Assembly (NCBI GenBank): GCA_041689775.1
Contig: JBDNFP010000097.1
Coordinates: 1-15,359 of the forward strand
DNA length: 15,359 nt
From: JBDNFP01 sp041689775
Lineage (GTDB): Bacteria > Bacteroidota > Bacteroidia > Cytophagales > Spirosomataceae
Direction: 5' to 3'
Part shown: positions 1 through 7,050 of the stretch, one piece after another
How the letters are laid out: the number at the start of each line of letters is the position of its first letter
Numbering within the stretch: the first letter of the stretch is position 1
Translations under genes and position numbers: made by a program
The notes under the pieces: generated by a model
Database searches by the model: none
Seen by the model: only the letters and a program-made list of their open reading frames with translations
What the model was told of the DNA's origin: nothing

Positions 1-1
1 T

Positions 2-112
2 TACGCCACCAAGAGGCCGCTTGACCACAACTTCAAAAACGACATGGGTCGCTACATCACTTTTGATGAGAAAATACCCAAATGGAATTACCTGATCAAG
101 CCCGGAAATTGA
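2..112 (+). CDS. 3' end of an unrecognised gene (partial)
   Basis: The second reading frame is open from the window edge to a TGA at 110-112 and encodes 36 residues, ending in WNYLIKPGN. The fragment is polar and aromatic (it contains DMGRYITFDEKIPKWNYL) with no membrane segment. I do not recognise the family and assign no function. It converges on the sigma factor remnant, leaving a gap of only 16 bases with no terminator hairpin. That tight junction, together with the truncated sigma gene opposite, suggests DNA was lost here. It could also be a chance open frame, but its residue composition looks like protein. Confidence 0.5.
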   Translation, partial: YATKRPLDHNFKNDMGRYITFDEKIPKWNYLIKPGN

Positions 113-128
113 CCATCTTATTTTTTAA

Positions 129-647
129 TCATTCCTTAGTACTTATTCCGGTCATTTTCGCTATTTCCTTGAAGCTTCGGTCTTCCAGTTCGTGCCACAC
201 AAAAACATCCTTTTGTTCTGGTGGTAGTTCACCCAGGGCTTCTGATAAAGCATCCAATATTACTTCCCGCATCATCTCATCCTCCGCCGAGATGGCATCC
301 CCGGCTAGTAGATCCGTAAGCAAATAAGTGCCTTCTTCATCGCTCTTGGAGTGCTGGGTTGTTACTTGCAGCGGTTGGGCCGATTTCTTCCGGTACCGGT
401 CCGTAATCTTGTTGCGAGCTACTTTAAAGAGCCAGGCGGTCAGTTTTTCAATGGGCTTCATAATTCGATAGGCCTCAATCAAATCATAAAACACATCTTG
501 CACTATATCCTCGGCTTCTTCTTCCGACGGAACCCGCCGGATAAAATCCAACAGACGGCTGCGTTCACTTTGAACGGCATCCCTGATCTGTCGATCCTAT
601 TCCTGGGCGAGGCTTACGTCAGCCTTGTGTAGCGTGCTTTCTTCCAT
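129..647 (-). pseudogene. ECF (sigma-70 family) RNA polymerase sigma factor, interrupted by an amber codon and 3'-truncated
   Basis: ECF sigma factors recruit RNA polymerase to alternative promoters. Region 2 is clear (AEDIVQDVFYDL, then WLFKVARNKITDRYRKK), as is the start of region 4 (LPPEQKDVFVWHELEDRSFKEIAKMTG). The natural start appears to be the ATG at 647-645, giving MEESTLHKADVSLAQE. This is followed in the same frame by TAG (599-597) and then DRQIRDAVQSERSRLLDFIRR, which reads as the normal family N-terminus. The first in-frame start-like codon after the amber is TTG at 551-549, and starting there would lose part of region 2. The 3' end is also abnormal: the frame stops at 131-129 right after GISTKE, where the region 4.2 recognition helix should begin, and all three frames close within a few bases. 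I read it as a decaying gene. A readthrough or restart product could still exist but would lack normal -35 recognition. Family assignment is firm; pseudogene status is inferred. Confidence 0.8.
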
Positions 648-751
648 ACAATAGGGTAGTCGGATTGGCCGGAATTATATTGTAAGATAATTCTTAGTTC
701 GGGATAAAAGGTGCATTGGGTGGATGAAAGGTTGTCGAAGGAGGACTGGTA

Positions 752-778
752 ATGAAACATGTATTTACCGTTCAATAA
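752..778 (+). other. Possible 8-codon leader ORF with a strong Shine-Dalgarno
   Basis: An AAGGAGG sequence at 738-744 is followed 7 bases later by ATG AAA CAT GTA TTT ACC GTT CAA TAA, encoding MKHVFTVQ. It lies in the 208-base gap before the DUF5723-like gene. Strong Shine-Dalgarno sequences are uncommon upstream of Bacteroidota genes, which makes the match notable. A peptide this short cannot be validated by coding signal, so it may be chance. Confidence 0.2.
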
Positions 779-855
779 ATTCCGGTCAGATTCGCCAGCT
801 TTGAAGAAGGTATGATCAAAATAATATGTCTATTTTTGAATTAAAAGATTCACAA

Positions 856-3006
856 ATGAATAGAAATATACAAGTCGCCTTACTACTGGTTTTTATAACA
901 TCAGGTCTTGCCTCATTTGCTCAGAATATGATTGGGGTTGGTTTGACCAATCACAGTGGTGTTCACGGAGTATATCTCAACCCAGCCCGGCTTGCTTCCC
1001 ACCCGCAGCGATTTAGTTTTAGTGTGGGAGCATTGGCTCATCTCAACAACTCTTACGCCGAATATAAAGCACCTTTTTCGTTTCTGGCTCTGGGCCTTGG
1101 TAAAGTGCCACAGGAGTTCAAGAACGCTGAGGGAGTAGTAGACTTTTTACCGGAGTACCTGGGAGTACTACCCGGTGAGGAAAAGAAATCGGGTAGCCTG
1201 TGGGGCGAGATCCGTGGGCCATCCCTACTCATCTCATCACGTTATGGCGGGGGAATTTCCATCAGTACGCGAGTGCGTTCAGCTTTTCAGTTTAGTAATG
1301 CGTCTCCACAGTTTTTATCACTCGTCCGTAACGGACTCAATAACCCGCTGGCGTGGGCTTCTGGGGGGGATTTTGATAATCAGTTTGCTGTCAATGCCAA
1401 TGTTTACGGCGAGGTGGCGGCCGCCTATGGTCGCGAGGTATGGTCGAGCGGGAAGCATTATGTAAGCGCTGGCGGGAGCCTGAAATATATCATGAGTATG
1501 TATTCGGCTCATTTGATTAGTGAAACAATGCAGTACCGGGTTACCGGAATAACGGGAAGTACCTCCGGTCAGGTACAGATCGATCAGCTGCGAGGCACCT
1601 TAGGGTACACCTCCGAGCTTTCAAATAACAATGGGTTTCGGCCTCAGGGCAGAGGGTTCGGGGCAGACGTGGGTGTTGTGTACGAATACCGACCGGAATA
1701 CGCAAGTAATAAATATATGATGGATGGTGATGAACGCGATGATCCAGAAAAGAACCTATACCGCCTTCGCGTAAGTGCATCTGTGCTCGATTTGGGTTCT
1801 ATCCGCTTTAATGATGTAGCTGGGATCAAAAGTTATAATCTCGACGTCAATGGGCAGCAATTAGTCTTTGATGAGTTTAAAAAAAGTAGTCTAGAAGGGT
1901 CCTTCAAGCTTGTTGAGCAAAAGTTGGGACTAACGCCTGAGTTGGCTAAACCAAGCTTTAAGTCCGGACTCCCCACGGCTTTTCAGTTCAATGCTGATTG
2001 GTACATTGGCAAGCGAGCCTATCTCAACCTTGCTACGATGCAAAACCTTCGGCCTGCCAATGCCATTGCCATGTGGCAGCCTTCGTGGGTGGCGCTCACC
2101 CCCCGAGTCGAAGGACCCAATGCCTCACTATCTGTGCCAATAGTAGCAATCAACGGCGTTATTGTGCCGGGAGTGGCCTTTCGGGTCGGGCCTTTTACAA
2201 TTGGAACGGACAATTTGACCGGACTTCTCGGTAGCGAGTCGGGATTGAATCCCCGGGGTGCCGATATTTATGTAGGATTCTCGATTTCGGGCCGTAAGAA
2301 AAAACCAAAGGATCGGGATAATGATGGCGTTTCTGACCGGGAGGATGCGTGCCCCGATACTCCCGGTTTGTGGGCCTTCAAGGGGTGCCCCGACACGGAT
2401 GCAGATGGTATAAAAGATGGACTGGACGAATGCCCCACCGCGGCTGGCCCGGCGGCGCTGAACGGCTGTCCGGATACTGATGGAGATGGCATTTTGGATA
2501 AAAACGATCAGTGTCCTTTGCTGCCGGGTTCTTCAAAACTAAATGGCTGTCCTGATCGCGACGATGACGGTATTACTGATGCCGATGATGCCTGTCCGGA
2601 TACGGCAGGACTACCTGAATTTGACGGCTGCCCCGACCCTGCTACAGATTCAAGTATAATCAATAAAAGGGTTGAACCAACTACGCTGGGCGCTTTGTCG
2701 GGTGAAGAATTAACCATTGCTATTGCCAAAGTATTGACTTCTTCCGACAACGGTGAAGGTTGGATAACTCCGGCGCAAAGCTACCTGGATGAGCTCAGCA
2801 ACCGCTTGAAAGCTAATCAGGGTAGCCGGGTCATCTTTGAGTTTTTCGTGGATGATACCCCCTTTGAGCTATTGGAAGAGCGCCAACAGCTACTGATGAA
2901 GTACCTTGCGGAACAGAACGTACCCGAAAATCAACGTATCTTAGCCCCTTTAACCGGGAAAGAGCCTGCTTATCCGTATTTCCTCCGGGTAATCCTGGAA
3001 CCCTAA
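856..3006 (+). CDS. DUF5723-like outer-membrane beta-barrel protein with thrombospondin type 3 repeats and a degenerate OmpA-like C-terminus
   Basis: Predicted outer-membrane protein of 716 residues. I chose ATG 856 because it directly gives a signal peptide (MNRNIQVALLLVFITSGLASFAQ, cut after about residue 23). The upstream in-frame ATG at 826 would add ten residues in front of it. Residues 24-480 have the alternating, glycine- and aromatic-rich pattern of a beta-barrel and the family-like opening GLTNHSGVHGVYLNPARL. Residues about 486-592 hold four thrombospondin type 3 calcium-binding repeats (DxDxDGxxDxxDxCPD...GCPD). The last 75 residues resemble an OmpA domain in outline (YLDELSNRLKANQGSRVIFEFFVDD...LLEERQQLLMKYL). 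However, the GHTD and NxxLSxxRA motifs are eroded, so normal peptidoglycan binding is doubtful. The next gene follows after 6 bases, so the two are surely co-transcribed. DUF5723 membership is from memory of the family; the barrel, repeats and tail are read from the sequence. The partner or substrate is unknown. Confidence 0.82.
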   Translation: MNRNIQVALLLVFITSGLASFAQNMIGVGLTNHSGVHGVYLNPARLASHPQRFSFSVGALAHLNNSYAEYKAPFSFLALGLGKVPQEFKNAEGVVDFLPEYLGVLPGEEKKSGSLWGEIRGPSLLISSRYGGGISISTRVRSAFQFSNASPQFLSLVRNGLNNPLAWASGGDFDNQFAVNANVYGEVAAAYGREVWSSGKHYVSAGGSLKYIMSMYSAHLISETMQYRVTGITGSTSGQVQIDQLRGTLGYTSELSNNNGFRPQGRGFGADVGVVYEYRPEYASNKYMMDGDERDDPEKNLYRLRVSASVLDLGSIRFNDVAGIKSYNLDVNGQQLVFDEFKKSSLEGSFKLVEQKLGLTPELAKPSFKSGLPTAFQFNADWYIGKRAYLNLATMQNLRPANAIAMWQPSWVALTPRVEGPNASLSVPIVAINGVIVPGVAFRVGPFTIGTDNLTGLLGSESGLNPRGADIYVGFSISGRKKKPKDRDNDGVSDREDACPDTPGLWAFKGCPDTDADGIKDGLDECPTAAGPAALNGCPDTDGDGILDKNDQCPLLPGSSKLNGCPDRDDDGITDADDACPDTAGLPEFDGCPDPATDSSIINKRVEPTTLGALSGEELTIAIAKVLTSSDNGEGWITPAQSYLDELSNRLKANQGSRVIFEFFVDDTPFELLEERQQLLMKYLAEQNVPENQRILAPLTGKEPAYPYFLRVILEP
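2311..2640 (+). repeat. Four thrombospondin type 3 calcium-binding repeats (protein-level)
   Basis: Four consecutive units of about 27 residues, starting DRDNDGVSD, TDADGIKDG, TDGDGILDK and RDDDGITDA, each end in GCPD. The acidic DxDxDG loops are typical Ca2+ ligands and the cysteine pairs may form disulfides outside the cytoplasm. Such repeats commonly act as a stiff spacer between an outer-membrane barrel and an OmpA domain. Confidence 0.85.
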
Positions 3007-3012
3007 ACAGTT

Positions 3013-6000
3013 ATGATTAAAAAGATATTTCTTCTTATCGGTGTAGTACTTAGTCTTCCGAACCTGGCTTCGGCGCAGGTAAAGCGACTATTGCCCGGGG
3101 CTGTCAATACGGTAAAGTTTACCGAATATGCCCCATCCCTTAGCGCTGACGGGCAAACGTTGGTGTACGAAACCGACCGGGCAGCGGGTAAGGGCGGATG
3201 GGAACTGTACCAGGCAGATCTGCTTCAAAATGGCAGTTGGTCCATTCCCAAAGCGCTATCATCCATCAATTCATTTGGCAACGGCAAAGACCTGATCGGA
3301 GGCCCAAGTATCAGCTACGATGGCAATACCCTTTTCTACTTTGCTTTTTTGGAAGATTCACCCGTCAAAAGCTACGGTCGGGAGGATATTTATTATTCGG
3401 TTCGGGAGAAAAATGGATGGAGTAAACCGATTAACCTCGGTTCAGTGGTCAATACTCCGGGCTACGAAGGATTTCCGTCGATTAGCGCGGACGGAAAAAG
3501 GTTATACTTCATGCAAAGTACCGACGACGGGACAGTAAATAAAGAGTACGCCTGCTACAAAATTATGATGTCAGAGCGAGGAAGAGATGGTAACTGGAAA
3601 CGGGCCATTGAACTACCCGCCCCGATCAATGTGGGTTGTGAGAAAGCGCCCCGTATCATGGCCGATAACCGTACGCTGATGTTCAGCTCGGTAAGGAAAG
3701 GAGGAAAGGGTGATTTTGATGTTTATAAAAGCGTTTTGCAAGATAACGGCTCGTGGTCAGAGCCCGTTAATCTCAGCTTTATCAATACCAAAGGGTTGGA
3801 TCAGTTTGTGTCCATTCCGCCCTGCGGCGATATGATGTACTTTACCAGTGGTGGTGATATCTATACCGTACCGGTTCCCGAAGACCTACGCCCAAGGCAG
3901 ATGGCGGCTGTTCAAGGGTTCGTGACTGACTCGCTCACGGGTAGGCCGGTGGTAGCCAAAGTGGTGGCCTTGAACGAAGAAGGGAAGAAGACTATTTCGG
4001 AAATGGACAACAATGCCTCGGATGGTCGTTATACCGTTATTCTTGAAACTGGAAAAGAGTATACTTTGCAAATACTGGCTCCTGGCTACTACCGAAAAAC
4101 GGTGGCACTACCCACAGGAGCACTTAATCAATGCGGTACCCTTACCCAGAATATCCAACTAATACCACCTCCTCGTTCGGAAAGTCCTTTGGTAGCTTCA
4201 ACGGCCCCAAAGTTGATTGTTGTTGATGCTCCCTTGGTAGCCCCCCACGAAGAGGTGACTGTAAAAAAAGAGGCAGGCAAGGCAATAGTCACCTTAGAAG
4301 CCTTTGACAAGCAGACCCAAAAACCGCTGGCAGCCGTCTTCCAGATAGTAGGCAGTAAAACCGGCCGAAAGCTAAACCTAGCTACTACTCCACAGCGGCT
4401 TTCCTTAACCCTCACTTTTACCGAATCAGATAACCTGAAGATCAAGGTAATGTCGGAAGGCTATGTTGATGTTAGTGAACCGTTGAAGATTGCCGTGGAG
4501 TCTACCGGCGATACCCGATACAATTACCAGGCATTTTTGCCATCCTTACTTGGCTCTACATTAACCATTAACGTAGTTGACGCAGAGATCAGGCAACCAG
4601 TACCGGGTCTAAAAATTGTATTGCAGGATGAAACTGCCGGGACGAGCGAGGTACTGAGCTATGATCTCACGACGATGAAAGCTCGTGCGCTGGTTGATCC
4701 AACCCATCGGTACACCGTAGCCATCGATGCCCCCGGCTACACGCCCTATCGTAAGTATATTGCCAAGCTGGAAACAGAAAATGAAATTGGTGTTCAGCTA
4801 CCTAAAAAAGTACGGTCGCGTCTCCTATTGGCCGGGCTGGATCAGCGAACAGGGGAACCCATTACGGCCAGATTCCGAATAACCATCAAAGGAAGTACGC
4901 AAGGAGAGGTGATCAATGTGCCAGCTGGTACCGAATCAACGTACGTATTTGATGGCTCGGGTACTTACGTGGTAGAAGTAACGGCCGAAGGATATCGGCC
5001 GTTTAGTAAGGAGTTTGTGGTGGCCGCCAATGAGCCCCCCGAAGCCACGGATTTCAAGCCCCGGCTCGAACCCGCCCTGACCGAGTATACCATTTTGGTT
5101 ATTGATAAAGAGCAGAATTCGGTAATTCCGGAGCCGATCGTAAAAATACTCGACCAGGAAAAGAAGGCATTGAAGGTAAGTAGTACTACCGGTAATGAAT
5201 TTACGGTGTGGCTACCCGACACGGGCGAATTTACGTACGAGGTGTCCGCCGCTAAGTATAATTCTGTTAAGGAAATCCTGGCACGTAGTCCTTCCCGGAT
5301 CGTGCAGGTACTGCTTACAAAACAGGAAGATCTGACCAGAACGGTCGCTTTTATGGCGCAGGATGTCTTTACCAAAGAAAATATTGGTGGGCGGTTTCGA
5401 CTGATGGACTATCCTTTAACTACCACCGGGTCGAGTCCTACGGCTACTGTCACTACCGCCGGCTATCCTGAATTTGGGACTGAGCTTAAAATGAAGCAGA
5501 CCTACACGCTTGAAGTGAATGCTGAGGGATACAACGGATATTCAAAGCAATTCACCTTGACGGAAAAAGAAGCGGAATCAGTGGCGGTCCGGATCATAGC
5601 CTTGCAACCTCAGTCCTATCAAGTTGGATTTACGGTGCTAGATGCCGTTACAATGCAGGCTATTACTGCTTCGGTTTTTCAGGTTAGGGAAGAGGGGCAG
5701 ATCATTCCGGTACGGGCGGAGGGAGCCATATCTCAGGTTCGGTTAAAGCCCGGCCTTCGCTATGAAGTGCGGGTGGAGAGTTCGGGTTATGAGCCTTTTG
5801 AAAGAACATTAGCTTTTGATGTTCCTCAATCCTTACAGGATTTAAAAAAATCAGTATTGTTAACTCCGGTGGTGAAAGTCGTTACCCCGGTACCGACAGC
5901 TACCACAACCATAGAAGCTCCTAAACCCCCGATAAAAGTGATTGTTGAGACTAAGGATGATTCTGTGTTTGCCGACCTTAAAGTAGGAGTGGCGGTACGC

Positions 6001-6330
6001 CTCGATAATGTTTACTTTGATCAGAGTAGTTATATTCTACGTCCGGAATCCTATCCGCAATTGGACAAGTTGGTCAAAACGCTGAAACTTAATCGAAGGC
6101 TGAAAATTGAAATTGGTGGGCATACCGATAATGTAGGGGAAGCCCGGCTCAATCAATACTTATCCGAAAATCGAGCCAAGGTGATTTCTAGTTATTTGAC
6201 TAATAATGGGATACTGGAGAATCGGCTGGTTTGGAAAGGATATGGACAAACGAAGCCGGTAGCGGTGAATGATACGGAGGGAAACAAGGCTCAAAATCGG
6301 CGCGTGGAGTTTATTGTGCTTGAAAACTAG
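3013..6330 (+). CDS. PorE-like envelope protein: PD40 beta-propeller, seven Ig/CRD-like repeats, OmpA peptidoglycan-binding domain
   Basis: A 1105-residue exported protein. The signal peptide is MIKKIFLLIGVVLSLPNLASAQ. Residues about 38-300 form a WD40-like PD40 propeller with five recognisable units (YAPSLSADGQTLVY, GGPSISYDGNTLFY, GFPSISADGKRLYF, KAPRIMADNRTLMF, QFVSIPPCGDMMYF). Residues about 298-950 contain seven tandem carboxypeptidase-regulatory or PEGA-like beta-sandwich repeats. A Pro/Thr-rich linker follows. Residues about 995-1105 are a complete OmpA_C domain with VYFDQSSYILRP, GHTDNVG and the peptidoglycan-binding motif NQYLSENRAKV, ending in NRRVEFIV. This order matches PorE of the type 9 secretion system, apart from the N-terminal TPR seen in PorE, which is absent, and the much longer repeat array. 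Likely role: a periplasmic link between its outer-membrane neighbour and peptidoglycan. Whether it serves type 9 secretion, adhesion or sensing cannot be told from the sequence. No lipobox cysteine is seen. Confidence 0.85.
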   Translation: MIKKIFLLIGVVLSLPNLASAQVKRLLPGAVNTVKFTEYAPSLSADGQTLVYETDRAAGKGGWELYQADLLQNGSWSIPKALSSINSFGNGKDLIGGPSISYDGNTLFYFAFLEDSPVKSYGREDIYYSVREKNGWSKPINLGSVVNTPGYEGFPSISADGKRLYFMQSTDDGTVNKEYACYKIMMSERGRDGNWKRAIELPAPINVGCEKAPRIMADNRTLMFSSVRKGGKGDFDVYKSVLQDNGSWSEPVNLSFINTKGLDQFVSIPPCGDMMYFTSGGDIYTVPVPEDLRPRQMAAVQGFVTDSLTGRPVVAKVVALNEEGKKTISEMDNNASDGRYTVILETGKEYTLQILAPGYYRKTVALPTGALNQCGTLTQNIQLIPPPRSESPLVASTAPKLIVVDAPLVAPHEEVTVKKEAGKAIVTLEAFDKQTQKPLAAVFQIVGSKTGRKLNLATTPQRLSLTLTFTESDNLKIKVMSEGYVDVSEPLKIAVESTGDTRYNYQAFLPSLLGSTLTINVVDAEIRQPVPGLKIVLQDETAGTSEVLSYDLTTMKARALVDPTHRYTVAIDAPGYTPYRKYIAKLETENEIGVQLPKKVRSRLLLAGLDQRTGEPITARFRITIKGSTQGEVINVPAGTESTYVFDGSGTYVVEVTAEGYRPFSKEFVVAANEPPEATDFKPRLEPALTEYTILVIDKEQNSVIPEPIVKILDQEKKALKVSSTTGNEFTVWLPDTGEFTYEVSAAKYNSVKEILARSPSRIVQVLLTKQEDLTRTVAFMAQDVFTKENIGGRFRLMDYPLTTTGSSPTATVTTAGYPEFGTELKMKQTYTLEVNAEGYNGYSKQFTLTEKEAESVAVRIIALQPQSYQVGFTVLDAVTMQAITASVFQVREEGQIIPVRAEGAISQVRLKPGLRYEVRVESSGYEPFERTLAFDVPQSLQDLKKSVLLTPVVKVVTPVPTATTTIEAPKPPIKVIVETKDDSVFADLKVGVAVRLDNVYFDQSSYILRPESYPQLDKLVKTLKLNRRLKIEIGGHTDNVGEARLNQYLSENRAKVISSYLTNNGILENRLVWKGYGQTKPVAVNDTEGNKAQNRRVEFIVLEN
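3895..5865 (+). repeat. Seven tandem CRD/PEGA-like beta-sandwich repeats (protein-level)
   Basis: Seven divergent units of about 70-90 residues begin near residues 298, 423, 517, 602, 691, 775 and 868. Each opens with a beta-strand and a D-x-x-T-x-x-P-type turn (for example VTDSLTGRPV, AFDKQTQKPL, GLDQRTGEPI, VLDAVTMQAI) and closes with a Y-x-[VLI]-x-[VA]-x-A-x-GY-like strand (LQILAPGYY, VAIDAPGYT, VEVTAEGYR, LEVNAEGYN, VRVESSGYE). Units 2 and 5 are the most altered. Divergence is high enough that no DNA-level repeat is obvious. Confidence 0.75.
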
Positions 6331-6413
6331 AATATTGTACGGTGGCACGATTTTTTTTAGATTTTTACCAAAAAGAGAAAACATTCAAAATAAACATGGG
6401 GTTTGAGTGTGTA

Positions 6414-6505
6414 GTAAAATTTTGTGATGGTAGTCATCATCAGATGAGCAGACATAGTTTTTGAGAGAGAGAACTTACGATGAGAAGCAAATAACAAAAT
6501 TTTAC
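6414..6505. repeat. 11-bp inverted repeat and iterated TTACGATG words in the leader of the LOV-like gene
   Basis: GTAAAATTTTG at 6414-6424 and CAAAATTTTAC at 6495-6505 are exact reverse complements about 70 bases apart. The word TTACGATG occurs at 6475-6482 and 6502-6509, and a TTGTGATG variant is at 6422-6429. All fall in the 201-base gap between the PorE-like gene and the PAS/LOV gene. They could be regulator sites, but the AAAATTTT core is self-complementary and AT-rich, so chance is a real alternative. No consensus TAnnTTTG box was found in this gap. Confidence 0.3.
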
Positions 6506-6531
6506 GATGTACCCTTCACAAAAAAATACGT

Positions 6532-7035
6532 ATGAGTATACTATCCATCAAACCATATACTGACACCTTTGTTGACACTAATTTTGCAACCCCACTACTG
6601 CTGGGAATGGAGTTTTCTACGAAGATTATTGCCTTGGAAAATGAATTGGAGCAGTTAGAAAATATTCACGTACAAAACGATTGGTCATTTGATTTAGGCC
6701 TAGTCAAGTCCTACCTGGTAGGAAGAAAAAAGGCTATCGTTCTTACGGATACCAATCAGCACATTACGTGGACTAGTCGTGGTTTCGTACGAATGACGGG
6801 CTACTCTTATTGCGAAGCATTCAACAAAAGACCAACGTTTTTGCAAGGTCCCAAGACTTTGGATTCAACTCGGGTTAAGATCCGTGAGAGTCTTTCAAAG
6901 CAGCAACCATTCGAGGGAAGCATTGTGAACTACCGGAAATCAGGTTCCGTTTACGCTTGCAACGTGACCATCATTCCTATTCTGAACACAAGCAAGAAGC
7001 TTGTCAACTACATTGCGTTGGAGGAAGAAAACTAA
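6532..7035 (+). CDS. Stand-alone PAS domain protein of LOV type lacking the photoactive cysteine
   Basis: A 167-residue soluble protein with no output domain. Residues 1-60 are an uncharacterised N-terminal extension with a charged helical stretch (ALENELEQLENIHV). Residues about 66-165 form a PAS fold that follows LOV photoreceptors closely: IVLTDTNQHITWTSRGFVRMTGYS, then KRPTFLQGPKT where LOV proteins have GxNCRFLQGPxT, then SIVNYRKSGSVYACNVTIIPI, matching the flavin-contacting NYRKDG...N...IxPV segment. The cysteine that forms the flavin adduct is Pro101 here. Asn133 and Asn144 at the flavin-contact positions remain, so FMN binding with radical or redox signalling is possible; loss of flavin binding altogether is equally possible. 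ATG 6532 is the first in-frame start and has no Shine-Dalgarno. The stop codon lies in the loop of the downstream terminator. The gene appears to be a single transcription unit; its partner is not visible. Confidence 0.85.
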   Translation: MSILSIKPYTDTFVDTNFATPLLLGMEFSTKIIALENELEQLENIHVQNDWSFDLGLVKSYLVGRKKAIVLTDTNQHITWTSRGFVRMTGYSYCEAFNKRPTFLQGPKTLDSTRVKIRESLSKQQPFEGSIVNYRKSGSVYACNVTIIPILNTSKKLVNYIALEEEN

Positions 7036-7045
7036 TTTCTTCCTC
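7021..7045. terminator. Bidirectional terminator hairpin between convergent genes
   Basis: A perfect 10-bp stem (GAGGAAGAAA at 7021-7030, TTTCTTCCTC at 7036-7045) has the five-base loop ACTAA, which contains the TAA stop of the PAS/LOV gene. A T5 run follows at 7054-7058 on the plus strand. It sits at the convergent ends of the PAS gene and rluE (15-base gap) and could terminate plus-strand transcription. The minus-strand side has no U-tract, so that direction is less certain. Confidence 0.6.
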
Positions 7046-7050
7046 ATTCC

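Noticed and set aside
129..551. Treating the sigma factor as an intact 140-residue gene starting at TTG 551
   Set aside because: It would lack part of region 2 while the missing N-terminus is present in frame upstream of the amber codon, so a broken longer gene explains the sequence better.
82..632. Two plus-strand open frames opposite the sigma factor remnant (82-327 and 351-632)
   Set aside because: They are antisense to unmistakable sigma region 2 and region 4 sequence and show no recognisable domains.
4965..5375. Minus-strand open frame of 136 codons inside the PorE-like gene
   Set aside because: The Ser/Thr-rich translation is typical of an antisense frame, and the sense strand encodes clear repeats here.
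3013..6330. Calling the PorE-like protein a true T9SS PorE
   Set aside because: The N-terminal TPR is absent, the repeat array is much longer, and no other T9SS gene is in the window.
6331..6365. T8 run after the PorE-like gene as a terminator
   Set aside because: I could not find a stable stem directly before the T-run, so no terminator is called.
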